Below, one piece after another: positions 21,775 to 31,686 of a stretch of DNA of 64,000 nt. How positions within the stretch are numbered: position 1 is the first letter of the stretch; the number at the start of each line of letters is the position of its first letter. The DNA is from Diphasiastrum complanatum (Eukaryota; Streptophyta; Lycopodiopsida; Lycopodiales; Lycopodiaceae), in assembly GCA_029204225.1 (NCBI GenBank), contig CM055094.1:23518541-23582540 (forward strand), written 5' to 3'. Both the position numbers and the translations under genes were made by a program. A model generated the notes under the pieces. The model was not told the DNA's origin. It did not search any database and was given only the letters and a program-made list of their open reading frames with translations.

Positions 21775-22687
21775 TGTTGTAAAACTGACTCGGGTGCACC
21801 CAGCGTGCCATGTAAGACTCTAAGGGGTGACACTCTCTAAGGTCCCAGAGCAAGTTAGAACGTCAAGGACCGAGCCTCCGACCTGTGGTGAGCCAGTCAA
21901 GTAGTCACAAGTCATGAGCTAGCTCTGGAGCTCGAGTCATGGCCTAGTCAGGAAGCAAGTTGATTTTGCCGCCAAAACGGCTCCCGGAACCCATGTCCGG
22001 GAGCCAGACTGATTCTGCCAGGCTTGCCAGGCTTAATCAGTGAAATAAAAACTAAGTCCTAAAAAGCGTGCTTTACCAGAAAGCACTATGTTTCAGGACA
22101 GAGGGGGTGTGCCGAATCACACCAGAACTATGAGTCCGACAGACAGAAACTTGGACAGCTCAACCAGCGCCAAGAATCTAGTCGCCAGGTCTCAGCTCCC
22201 TCTACGAGCACGAGCCAGGCACAATGCCCAACACGTGTTGGTGGCCCCGAGACCGGTCAGTCTATGTATGAATGTAACCTCTTCCAGATTTAATAAAGTT
22301 GATTCTTGGGGATGATTACCATTTCGGTTTCGCCTCCGGGATTGGTCCAAGTGGAAGGACCCTTAGTACAACCTTTTTGCGTCGCTGGCGCCTAAGGGTC
22401 CACGTCACCGACGTGTGGCTTGCCGCTATGCCAATCGGTCAGTTTCGCAACCACTATGCCTTGGGTTTCATGTGTGGCTTGTCTTTGCCTTTGGTTACCT
22501 TTTGGGGACGGATTCTGAGTTGGCTTTCGGGTTGGTTGGGATTCCAGTTTTCTTAAGTCTGAATGGTTCAGCCTGTTACGTTTCTGAGTTGGCTTTTACG
22601 TAAGTGCATGATGGATGAATGTTAGACTGAAGCGCGTGTTGGAGAAACTGCTCAAGTCCCAGTGCCCTTTGAGGCGCTGACGCAATA
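21775..22687 (+). repeat. 5' LTR of the gag-only element
   Basis: 913 bases, TGTTGTAAAACTG...GACGCAATA. The last bases differ from the 3' LTR (CAACA) by a transition. An AATAAA polyadenylation-type signal sits near 22290, followed at once by an 82-85 codon open frame (22299-22556) that is also open in the other three copies of this LTR. Confidence 0.93.
22299..22556 (+). CDS. Small open frame conserved in all four LTR copies
   Basis: 85 codons, starting MILGDDYHFGFASGIGPSGR and ending in a hydrophobic stretch (MCGLSLPLVTFWGRILSWLS, then GWLGFQFS and a stop). Homologous frames stay open in the 3' LTR (25937-26194) and, on the minus strand, in the fragments at 14149-14397 and 29157-29564, despite substitutions. 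The C-terminal half could be a membrane segment. No known retroelement protein resembles it. It may be an LTR-embedded peptide or simply non-coding sequence without stops. Coding status is unproven. Confidence 0.25.
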   Translation: MILGDDYHFGFASGIGPSGRTLSTTFLRRWRLRVHVTDVWLAAMPIGQFRNHYALGFMCGLSLPLVTFWGRILSWLSGWLGFQFS

Positions 22688-22689
22688 TG

Positions 22690-22702
22690 TGGTATCAGAG
22701 CC
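22690..22702 (+). other. Primer binding site (tRNA-iMet), gag-only element
   Basis: TGGTATCAGAGCC matches the complement of the plant initiator tRNA-Met 3' end over 13 bases, two bases after the LTR. It primes minus-strand DNA synthesis. Confidence 0.95.
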
Positions 22703-22770
22703 GACTAGCTGGTCAGCTACGAAAGTCTCACAAGGATGGCCACGTTTTGGGATTTGTCAGGACAACCATT

Positions 22771-23110
22771 GTGCAAGGTGTTGCCCACAGTGTAAGCACG
22801 AGTGCATCCACGGTCGGTAGAACGGGGGACTTGATGAGGCAAGGTGCTGCCCTTGAGGTGTAAGCACGGTCAATACCCACGGTTCGGGCCTGGCGCCATC
22901 TACACGTAAGACATATGAGGCAATGTGCTGCCATTAGGTTGGTGAAAGCACGGTCTGTGCCTTGTGGGGTGCGGGGTGACATATTCTAACTGTACGAGTT
23001 AGCTGCCAATGCGGGATAGCTACCGATTGTTTAGCTATAAGGGCTATCGCCCAAAAAGTGGTGGGGCGTGACTGAGGCAATGTGCTGCTTCATGGTGAAA
23101 GCATGGATGG
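22771..23110 (+). repeat. Four imperfect leader repeats with GTGCT/AGCAC arms
   Basis: Copies at about 22771-22800, 22835-22870, 22915-22955 and 23072-23110 share TGAGGCAAnGTGCTGCC, a short loop, then GTGnAAGCACGGTC. In copies 2 and 3 GTGCT and AGCAC can pair, giving a stem-loop. Copies 1 and 4 have single changes in the arms (GTGTT; AGCAT). They lie in the untranslated leader between primer site and gag, where packaging or dimerisation signals are found in retroelements. That role is inferred. Confidence 0.6.
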
Positions 23111-23489
23111 TTGGATGGATGTTTTCCCGTAAGCTAATTATGTGATAGATTTGTGTGGGCACGGCTAGGCAAAGGTCCTATGTCCGGTCTCAGGGGGGGT
23201 TGTGGCTTGAGAGGGATCCTCTGTGTTTGCTTTGGTTGGTATGTTCCGTTTGTTGTGTGCTTGCTTGGACACAAATGACCTGGTTCCTACTTGGCTCTCA
23301 GGTGATGTGAGCGTGCTAATTTGAGGAGGGGATATTCTCATTGAAGCTGATTTAATAAAGAAGAAAAGAGAGCTGTGGGGCCCGGCCGACAGAAGGGAGA
23401 GTTCTCAAAAATAAAAGAGATAGAGGCGATAATCTGTTGGAAGTACACCTCTTACTATAATGGACGACCACCTTGATGAGTTATGATTA

Positions 23490-24474
23490 TTGACGGACGG
23501 AGAGGAGCAGGTTCGAGAATACGGCTCCCACATGCATCGAGATGGCACCAGGTCCAAGTCAAGAAAGAAAGAGTGTATGCACTCCACATTGGCGCCTCTC
23601 CAAGAAGAGATGGGTGGCCCTTCTGAACCTACACCAAGAGACGAACCCATGCCAGAGACGCAACAAGACATCTTTGAAGTGAAGATGCGGCAATACTTAT
23701 CAAGTGCAATGACGGCTATGCTTAATGAGGTGAAGAAGGACAGAGAAACAGAAAGGAAAGAATGGCAAACATCCCTGCGAGCCATGAACCTTACTCAATT
23801 CGACCTTGCTAGAGAAATAAGAGATGGGCTAACACAGCTCGAAGCCAGGTTTGAAGAGTTGGAGGCAACTAGAGGGAATGCAATGGCGCCTCCTCCACAG
23901 ATACCAAGAGAACCATGAGCGTGAAAAACAGAAGGCCCAAAGAAGACTGCCAAAATAAAAGCACCACCTACTTTCAAAGGAGAGCGTGACATTCGAATTG
24001 TGGAAGATTGGTTGTTTCACATGGACCATTACTTCCGTCTGATGAACACTCCTGAAGAAGAAAGAACGGACTTGGAATTAGCATATTTTGAGGGCTACAC
24101 TACAAACTGGTACCAGATGGCAGGAATGCATTTCCAGACATGGAACGCATTCAAAACCGCGTTACGAGAGGAGTTCATACCGAAGGATTCACACATGAGA
24201 TTGAGGACAGAATTATCAGGGCTCAAGCAGAAAGGTTCATTGTGAGATTACCTCAATGAATTCAGACAGAGTGAATGGGTTATTAAAGATATGTCGGAGG
24301 CGAACAAGACTCATTACCTCTTGTCTAGAATGCAATCTTGGACTCGGCGTGCAATAGATAGCTACATGCCCCATGATTTCAATTCAACTATTCGGGCGAC
24401 TGAAATGGTTTGTGATTATGAGAGCACATTGGCACCAGCCGCTCCCTCAACCTCAACAAGAGTATTTAGTGACC
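23490..24474 (+). pseudogene. gag of the gag-only element
   Basis: A single frame with three TGA stops (23916-23918, 23922-23924, 24243-24245). The N-terminal part is acidic and helical, with a coiled-coil-like stretch (DLAREIRDGLTQLEARFEEL). The Retrotrans_gag domain follows: APPTFKGERDIRIVEDWLFH, MDHYFRLMNTPEEERTDLEL, AYFEGYTTNWYQM, WNAFKTALREEFIPKDSHMR and LSGLKQKGSL, then (after the stop) DYLNEFRQ and YLLSRMQSWTRRAI. No zinc knuckle is seen. The stops mean this copy makes no full gag unless they are read through. In-trans supply is possible. Confidence 0.85.
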
Positions 24475-24741
24475 ACTTGTGGATTGGCAACCAACTTACC
24501 AGTCTCCCTGGGAGCCTGGAAGAATCGACTAATGTTCACAATCTTGAAGATGGATGCCTTCGATGCTATTTTGGGATTAAGCTGGTTTAACGAACACGTG
24601 GTGGCCTTCTTGGCAAAAGAGGTTAACCTTGTCTTATTATATAATGGCAGGAGACCTTGTGTTGTCAAAGCTGTGCCAGGGGACCAACTAGAAAAGAACG
24701 ACACAAATGAACCTCTCTCCCAATCTCATTCATGTCTTTAA
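24475..24741 (+). pseudogene. Protease C-terminal remnant of the gag-only element
   Basis: In a different frame from gag: CGLATNLPVSLGAWKNRL, then KMDAFDAILGLSWFNEHVVA and FLAKEVNLVLL. The DAILGLxWF motif is the last strand of gypsy retropepsins. The active-site D-S/T-G segment is missing, so no working protease is encoded. Confidence 0.65.
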
Positions 24742-25033
24742 CGAAGGGCAGCCAACAGTGACAAACCAGCTAACACGGGACCAAATGGAGCCAACATTGC
24801 CTGCAGTTTCTACATCAAAGATGAATCCAAGTGCCGATGCAGAGCTCAAGGAGCTCAACTTGTGTGACCAAGCAAAAGCTCACCTCTTTAACGAAGGACA
24901 TCCAGCAATGACAAACCAGCTGACGCGAGGTCAAATGGAGCCAACATTGCCTGCAGCTTCTACATCAGAGGTGAATCTAAGTACCGATGTAGAGCTCAAG
25001 GAGCTCAACCTGGGTGACCAAATGAAAAATCTA
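24734..25033 (+). repeat. Direct 150-bp (50-codon) tandem duplication
   Basis: 24734-24883 and 24884-25033 are two adjacent copies, in frame (frame of 24707-25042). Both encode FNEG[QH]P...TNQLTR, then QMEPTLPA, STS and ELKELNL. The unit is exactly a multiple of three and both copies are free of stops, although the protein is not recognised. Confidence 0.85.
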
Positions 25034-25042
25034 GAGTCCTAG

Positions 25043-25394
25043 GGGACTCATCCAGACGTACGACAAAAACGACATATTTGAGATTTAAGGGAGTCGTAAG
25101 TACCTTTTTCTTTCATGTTAATAAAGTAAGCCGCATTTCTCATCGAGGAGTGAGCTTCAGTCTAATGTCTAAGTGCAGCAACTTTACACAGGTTTTACAT
25201 AAGTGAACTAGATCCACACTTTTCCTATGCTGGGTGCAAACACAATGTTTTTACTTCTCTGTACAGTTGGTCTCCTTTGGCCGGTGAATCAAGCCCGTGC
25301 CCTTGTATATGTGAATAAAGTCTGGCCGGTGAATTAAGCTCGTGCCATGAATCTTAGGTTCTAGTTTGGCCCTGATGAGAATATCAGCTTTCTC
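25043..25394 (+). other. 3' untranslated region of the gag-only element
   Basis: There is no protein similarity. A short repeated phrase (TGGCCGGTGAATyAAGC, about 25279 and 25324) occurs twice. The stretch leads to the polypurine tract. Confidence 0.5.
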
Positions 25395-25408
25395 AAAAGA
25401 GGTGAGGA
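25395..25408 (+). other. Polypurine tract of the gag-only element
   Basis: AAAAGAGGTGAGGA, a nearly pure purine run ending at the base before the 3' LTR. It primes plus-strand synthesis. Confidence 0.9.
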
Positions 25409-26325
25409 TGTTGTAAAGCTGACTCGGGTGCACCCAACGTGCCCTGTAAGACTCTAAGGGGTGACACTCTCTAAGGTCCTAGAGCAAGTTAGAACATCAA
25501 GGACTGAGCCTCCGACCTGTGGTGAGCCAGTCAAGTAGTCACAAGTCATGAGCTAGCTCTGGAGCTCGAGTCATGGCCTAGTCAGGAAGCAAGTTGATTA
25601 TGCCGCCAAGACGGCTCCCGAGACCCATGTCCGGGAGCCAGATTGGTTCTGCCAGGCTTGCCAGGCTTAATCAACGAAATAAAAAGTAAGTCCTAAAAAG
25701 CATGCTTTACCAGAAAGTACTATGTTTCAGGACATAGGGGGTGTGCCGAATCACACTAGAACTATAGGGCAAGTTCGGCAGACAGAAACTTGGGCAGCTC
25801 AACCAGCGCCAGGAATCTAGTCGCCAGGTCTCAGCTCCCTCTACGAGCACGAGCCAGGCACAATGCCCAACAAGTGTTGGTGGCCCGAGACCGGTCAGTC
25901 TATGTATGAATGTAACCTCTTCCAGATTTAATAAAGTTGATCCTTGGGGATGATTACCATTTCGGTTTCGCCTCCGGGATTGGTCCAAGTGGAAGGACCC
26001 TTAGTACAACCTTTTTGCGTCGCTGGCGCCTAAGGGTCCACGTCACCGACGTGTGGCTTGCCGCTATGCCAATCGGTCAGTTTCGCAACCACTATGCCTT
26101 GGGTTTCATGTGTGACTTGTCTTTGCCTTTGGTTACCTTTTGGGGACGGATTCTGAGTTGGCTTTCGGGTTGGTTGGGATTTCAGTTTTCTTAAGTCTGA
26201 ATGGTTAAGCCTGTTACGTTTCTGAGTTGGCTTTTACGTAAGTGCATGATGGATGAATGTTAGACTGAAGCGCGTGTTGGAGAAATCGCTCAAGTCCCAG
26301 TGCCCTTTGAGGCGCCGACACAACA
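25409..26325 (+). repeat. 3' LTR of the gag-only element
   Basis: 917 bases, TGTTGTAAAGCTG...GACACAACA, nearly identical to 21775-22687 with scattered substitutions and a small length difference. It includes the same AATAAA and small open frame (25937-26194). Confidence 0.93.
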
Positions 26326-27085
26326 GGTAGAGGCCGAAGCCACAATTAAGAACGATGCTAAGACTGTAGCAAAGTTTTTATTTCAAAACATTATCACGCG
26401 ATATGGTTGTCTCTTAGAACTCATTAGCGATAGGGGAACCCATTTTCTTAATCAGACAATAGAAGCCATGTTGTCATATTTTTCTATTACACATCGTCAA
26501 ACCACTCCATATAATCCAAAAGCAAATGGGCTTACGGAGCGGGCAAATGGAAATCTATGTAAAATTTTGAATAAAGTAATAGAAACACATTCTTCTAATT
26601 GGGATTAGAAGTTACCATCTGTCTTATGGGCATATAGAACTGCTGAAAAGATTACAACTAGGCAGACTCCATACTATCTTTTGTATGGAATGCATCCCAT
26701 ACTACGATAGAATTCGAAGTTTTGACGTTTCGCATTAGTAATAAAGAGCGAATAGATGAACACGATAGTCTCCGGAAGCGGATGATTTCTTTGACGCAAC
26801 TGGAAGAGGATTGTCGTCTTTCATTAATCGAGACTGAATGAGTTCAGAATAAAAGAAAAGAAATTTTTGATCAATCCATCAAGAAAATAAAAATTAAACA
26901 AGGGGACTATGTGCTTCTATATGATAACAGACACATGTTGTTTCCTGGAAAATTACATACCAGATGGATGAGACCGTATAAAGTTATAGAAGTTTTTGAT
27001 AATGGATCACTTCAGTTAGTTGATCTCCAAGGACATTTACTTGACACTTGAGTAAATGGTTCAAGGGTGAAGCACTACTATGACT
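26326..27085 (+). pseudogene. gypsy-2 integrase, C-terminal part
   Basis: Starts with the second GGTAG copy and continues the core: AKTVAKFLFQNIITRYGC, ELISDRGTHFLNQTIEAML (second catalytic Asp) and TTPYNPKANGLTERANGNLC (catalytic Glu). A TAG at 26606-26608 follows, then LPSVLWAYRTAEKI and QTPYYLLYGMHPIL. After a frameshift the C-terminal DNA-binding part is readable: KIKIKQGDYVLLYDNRHML, then FPGKLHTRWMRPYKVIEV. The domain is complete to its end. Confidence 0.92.
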
Positions 27086-27520
27086 AATGTCCGATACATC
27101 AGTTTTTGAAGGCCATCATTTTTTGTCCAATTATTATTATTATTTTTACCGAAGTATTAGCGAAAATGCCGAAACTAGTTTACATATTAGCGAAAATGCT
27201 GAAGCATGCTGCATTGTTTGTATTGCAAAAAACTCGAGACCTTCGCTACATTTTATACTTTGGGAAAAACCCGACACTACATTGGAATTTGCCATTTTAG
27301 AAATACGGAAATTGCAACACTTACCTTCGCATTTTTTGGGATTTTCTACCTTCCGACACCTTCACATTTTTCGCATAATAATTTTCGCTTTGATTTACCA
27401 AGCGAAGCATTCGTGTATTTTGTTTGTTTATTTATTTATTTATTTTTGTTTTTAGGACTAGACACTTTATTATTGAGTATGTACCTTCAAAACGAAGGTA
27501 ACGCTTCCATTTAATATTTG
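27086..27520 (+). other. 3' region of gypsy-2
   Basis: There is no protein domain after the integrase. CGAAG/CTTCG words recur (GCGAAAATGCYGAA twice, ACCTTCGC, AAGCGAAGC, AACGAAGGT), as in the gypsy-1 leader. The expected 3' LTR (TGTAAAGTC...) is absent. Sequence changes to a reversed chromovirus fragment at about 27520-27560, so the element is truncated here. Confidence 0.5.
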
Positions 27521-27539
27521 TCTAATCCGTCGAAATACC

Positions 27540-29119
27540 ATCAATACGCCTAAAACCTCAAACACTTCAGTTGTTCTGTTCACTTTGTTGTTATGTGCAA
27601 ACTTGAGGATATCCAAGTAGCTGACCCAATCGGATTGGTCCCAAGCAACATAATTTTGTAAATATTGTTCAATCTGTCGATTGACTCGCTTAGTCTGCCC
27701 ATCTGTTTGAGGGTGATAAGCAGTGCTGAAATTTAGTCCAGTTCCCACGAGGTGAAAAAGACAAGTCCAAAACTTTCCTACGAAGTTGGTGTCTTGATTA
27801 GAGATAATCGTTCTAGGTGGGCCATGGTATTTGAAGACACATTTGAAAATAACCTTGCCACTTCTTCGGCTGTCATTGAACTCTTAGTTGGTACAAGGTG
27901 AGCTTGTTTTGAAAAACGGTCAACCACCACATAAATCGAGTCGAAACCCTAGCAACGTGGTAGTTGAACAATAAAATCCATGTTCACTTAGTCCCAAGGG
28001 TATGATGGTACTGGTAATGGCTGGAGTAGTCCTGCTGGGGCTAGCGGTTCCACCTTCACTTGTTGACATGTAAGATAGGTTTGCACATAGGATTCAACGT
28101 CTGCCCACATATCTGGCCACTAGAAGCCTCTCTTGAGAAGTTCATACATGCGATTCACCCCTGGATGTCTGGCGGCTAGTACGTCATGATGCTCCCACAA
28201 GATTTTCTTCCTCAAGTTGGTGTTGTCTGGAACATATACTCTGTGTTGTTTATAAACAACCATTTGGTCTTTTCAAGTGAAATCTTTACAAGGCTTTCCC
28301 AGCTGGAATTCGATCATTAGATTCTTAGCCAACGCATCTGCACCATAGTTCTCTTTGATTTCTTGGAGTAGACCGGTCACTTGGGTTGAAACCCCGTCGC
28401 CATCAAGTGCTCCTGTCTACTGAGTGCATCTGCTACCACATTATTCTTTCCCGTCGTATGTAGAATGTCTATATTGAATTTCGAGAGAAAGTTTTGCCAT
28501 CGCATCTGCTTTGGCGTGAGCATACCTTGGGATGAGAAGTACTTGAGTGATACGTTGTCAGTGAATGTTTTAAAGGGCTTTACTGCCACATAATGTCTCC
28601 AATGCTCCACTGCTTGTATGACTGCAACCATTTCTTTTTCATGAGTTGGCCATCGTCGTTCTACATCACTCAATTTCTTTGAAAAATATGCAACTGGTTT
28701 TCCCTCTTGCATCAACACGGCCCTAATAGCAAAGTTTGACGCATATGTATGTATTTGAAAGGTTTGCTAAAGTCCGGTAGGGCAAGAATGGGTCCTTGAG
28801 TGATCCGTCGCTTTAGTTCTTGGAACGCTGCTTCACATTCCGGTGTCCATGTCATGTTTAGATGAGTCTTTGTCTGCTCCAACAACGGTGCCACAATTTT
28901 GCTAAATGCCTCAATGAATATCCTGTAAAAATTACATAGCCCCACAAAGGATTTGATGCCATGAACAGCTTTACTGCTAGCCAATCCAAGATATCCTTGA
29001 TCTTCTTAGGATCCATTCGAATCTGTCCGTAGCTGATAACATGTCCCAAGAAATCAACTTTCTCCACCACAAACTCACATTTCTCTCTTTTCGCGAACAA
29101 GCAGTTCCTCCTCAGTCAT
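27540..29119 (-). pseudogene. Chromovirus-type gypsy pol fragment, reversed
   Basis: Read from 29119 down: RT end (FAKREKCEFVVEKVDFLGHV, ISYGQIRMDPKKI), the connection (IKSFVGLCNFYRIFIEAFSK, IVAPLLEQTK) and RNase H (KPVAYFSKKLSDVERRWPTH, AVEHWRHYVAVKPFKTFTDN, NVVADALSRQ). The integrase zinc finger follows (WEHHDVLAARHPGVNRMYEL, CQQVK), then core pieces (VNMDFIVQLP; STAYHPQTDGQTKRVNRQIE) and ILKFAHNNKVNRTTEVFEV. SYHPQTDGQT-type and FLGHVIS motifs are typical of chromoviruses. Frames change repeatedly. The N-terminal RT is cut by an LTR fragment at 29122. Confidence 0.9.
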
Positions 29120-29121
29120 TG

Positions 29122-29775
29122 CAACTTAGAAACGTAACAAGCTTAACCATTTAGACTTAAGAAAACTGGAATCCCAACCAACCCGAAAGCCAACTCAGAA
29201 TCCATCCCCAAAAGGTAACCAAAGGCAAAGACAAGCCACACATAAAACCCAAGGCATAGTGGTCGCCAAACTGACCAATTGGCATAGCGGCAAGCCACAC
29301 GTTGGTGACGTGGACCCTTGGGCGTCGGCGACGCAAAAAGGTTGTAGTAAGGGTCCTTCCACTTGGACCACTCCCGGAGGCGAAGCCGAAATGGTAATCA
29401 TCTCCCCAAGGATCAACTTTATTAAATTTGGAAGTGGTTACATTCATACATAGATTGACTGGTCTCGGGGCCACCAACACATGCTGGGCATTATGTCTGG
29501 CTCGTGCTCGTAGAGGGAGCTGAGACCTGGCGACTGGATTCTTGGCGCTGGTTGAGCTACCCAAGTTTCTGTCTGCTGGACTCCCCCTATAGTTCTGGTG
29601 TGATTCGACGCACCCCCTCTGTCCTGAAATATAGTGCTTTCTGGTAAAGCACGCTTTTTAGGACTTAGTTTTTATTTTGCTGATTAAGCTTGGCAAGCCT
29701 GGCAAAATCAGTGTGGCTCCCAAACATAGGTCTCGAGAGCCGTCCCAATGGTAGATTCAACTTGCTTCCTAACTA
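29122..29775 (-). repeat. LTR fragment (copy 4 of the LTR family)
   Basis: Minus-strand copy of the gag-only element's LTR, from CAACTTAGAAACGTAAC to about CTTGCTTCCTAACTAGG. It is truncated at both ends. It reaches about 80 bases further toward the LTR left end than the copy at 14018. The small conserved open frame is intact on the minus strand (29157-29564, extended upstream). Confidence 0.85.
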
Positions 29776-30566
29776 GGATTTTGTGCTCTCAATATATGAA
29801 GAAGCATTGCCTGAATCCTCACACCAAACGTCGAGTTCACTTCATTGTGTATGTAGCGAGATCGTCATTCCTAACGCGCCTTCCACGTCACGTCATCGTA
29901 TTAGGCAACCAACCACCACTGCACTTCCACCCCCTACTACAATTCGCACTGCACTACCCATCTCCCAATGCAATGATACATCCCTCGCCTCCGCTTCCTC
30001 ACATGGTCAGTTTGTGACGGTTGGATCTACCATTCCAATCACATCTGTCCAAGCCACCTCACCCCCATAGATCCGAGTCATTTCCCTAAACACCCAAACA
30101 TTCATGTAGTATGTTCGATGATTCTGACCCACTGGGCCCATATAAAATCTTCGAGATGCCCAAAAGCACATGAACCTTTGAACTCCAGTCCCTTGGAAGA
30201 GGATTCGAACAGTTCCATGATACCTCTACTGGCTTTGATGATTCCTTCCAGATCAACCAGCAAGATCAAGCTAACGCCACACCAGACACCATCATGGTTG
30301 TTTATGTTGTTCCGTCTCCAGAGCAGTTCGATGCCACAATGCCAGAGGGGTTTGAAGGAGAAGATATGTTCAAAGAAGAAGAACCAGCCACACACCAAAG
30401 CCAAGCCAGCACAGTCCCTACAGGTGCTGTTCTTGTTGCTCTTGTTGTTGTTGTTTCGACCACCATGGATTCCAGTGACGCAATGGGTCTAGTTTCAAAC
30501 CTTGCGTGAGTGATCCAAATCATGATTGATGAGAAAAAAGACATGAACAAGCGCATATCAGACCTG
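29776..30566 (+). pseudogene. Gag-like reading frame, left part, split by a copia element
   Basis: Open stretches suggest a retroelement gag or unknown protein. A Thr/Pro-rich head (RIRQPTTTALPPPTTIRTAL, 29783-30070) is followed in another frame by FDDSDPLGPYKIFEMPKST, then FEQFHDTSTGFDDSFQINQQ, VVYVVPSPEQFDATMPEGFE and IMIDEKKDMNKRISDL. The last segment is helical and joins across the copia insertion to coiled-coil-like sequence at 43370-43670. No zinc knuckle or pol motif is present. Identity is uncertain. Confidence 0.45.
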
Positions 30567-31008
30567 TGTTAGAAATAAATGACTATGATAAAGTTAATCC
30601 ATAGGTTACTTTGACCCAAAAGGTCGAGATTTGTGTAACCATGGGTATTTAGTTATTTAGGCCATCTTAAGTTTGTCTTAAGTTCAGTTGGACCCAATTT
30701 TGGTCATGTACAGACTCGTGGTCCTTAGGGGCCTAATTTTATTTAGGGTCCCTATCTTGACTTTTGGGGGTGCCCTACATTTAGTAAGTGGCTAACCTTA
30801 GGGTTTGGTGGCATTTGGCCACATCCAGATAGAGTACTTAGATGCTCATTGTGTATTCCATTTTTACAGTTTGGCTAAGCATTGCTCTTGTTGCTATTTT
30901 CTCTCTCTCTCTCTCTCTTAGAGTTGGGTGCCCAGCCTCTTCTCTCTTGTTTCTTGTGGAAATTGAGTGACAACTAGATCTTGGTGACTTGACTCTTGCT
31001 TTCCTACA
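30567..31008 (+). repeat. 5' LTR of the copia element
   Basis: 442 bases, TGTTAGAAAT...TTTCCTACA. Contains a short CT microsatellite (about 30901-30919). Matches 42921-43369 along its length. Confidence 0.95.
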
Positions 31009-31021
31009 TGGTATTAGAGCT
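31009..31021 (+). other. Primer binding site (tRNA-iMet), copia element
   Basis: TGGTATTAGAGCT follows the LTR with no gap and matches the initiator tRNA-Met complement with one transition in the first 12 bases. Confidence 0.88.
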
Positions 31022-31686
31022 ACCGGATCTGCAACAAGCTTGTTTGTTGGCGCCCTACTAGAAGAGGAGCTTCTCTGCTTTTTGTTGTGAAATTTTAGCA
31101 TCTTGCTGATCTTTTCAAGTGGAGTTTGGATCATCTTTTTTGTCTCTTTTCAGGTTGAAGGAGGGCACCCAAAAATCAAAATCTCAAATCTGATTTTTAT
31201 GCAACCAGTTTTCAACAAGCTTTGTTTGGAGGAGGACGCCCAAAATCTGCTACTGATTTTTGGTTGTGGTGTCTCCTTATCTTGTTGCTTTTGTTTTCAG
31301 GGTTGCATTTGTGTAGGAGGGCGCCCAAAATTCAGCAAACCCTATTCAGGGTTAGGTCAACTTGTGGCTGAAAACTTGCAGATTTTCAACAAGTAGTAGG
31401 GCATTTTCAACAACCCTATTGGAGTGTGTGGTGATCACACTATTTCGCTTCCTAATTGGGTTTCGGTGTAGGCTTCAATCGAAGCTAACCTAATTTTCAA
31501 GAAGCTGGCTTTTTTGTGCAAAAAGACAGCCATCTATCCATTATCTTTTGGGGACTTTGGTTGCAGATTGAAAGACATCTTGTGCTCCTACTTTTAGCTC
31601 TTTGTTTGCTACAAATTTTTGAGTAGATTTGGTTGTGGAAAGACTCTCTTTCCTATCTACTACAAGTTGAAATTTTGTTGGAGGTA
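31022..31686 (+). other. Leader of the copia element
   Basis: Untranslated region between primer site and gag. The word GGAGGRCGCCCAAAA occurs near 31230 and 31315, and GGAGGGCACCCAAAA near 31159, giving three related spaced repeats. No coding signal. Confidence 0.55.

Larger units (their letters stand above)
21775..26325 (+). mobile_element. Complete gag-only LTR retrotransposon without RT or integrase
   Basis: 4551 bases with all structural hallmarks. LTRs are 21775-22687 and 25409-26325, starting TGTTGTAAA and ending CAATA/CAACA. The tRNA-iMet primer site is at 22690, the polypurine tract is AAAAGAGGTGAGGA before the 3' LTR, and a perfect 5-bp duplication GGTAG flanks the element. It lies inside the gypsy-2 integrase codons. 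The 2.7-kb interior encodes only a gypsy-type gag and a scrap of protease, with no RT, RNase H or integrase. Mobility would need enzymes from another element. This structure fits the class called TR-GAG or LARD. The two LTRs are very similar, so insertion was fairly recent compared with gypsy-2. Confidence 0.93.

Noticed and set aside
23405-23992. Minus-strand frames opposite the gag of the gag-only element
   Set aside because: They are shadows of the plus-strand gag, which has clear Retrotrans_gag motifs.
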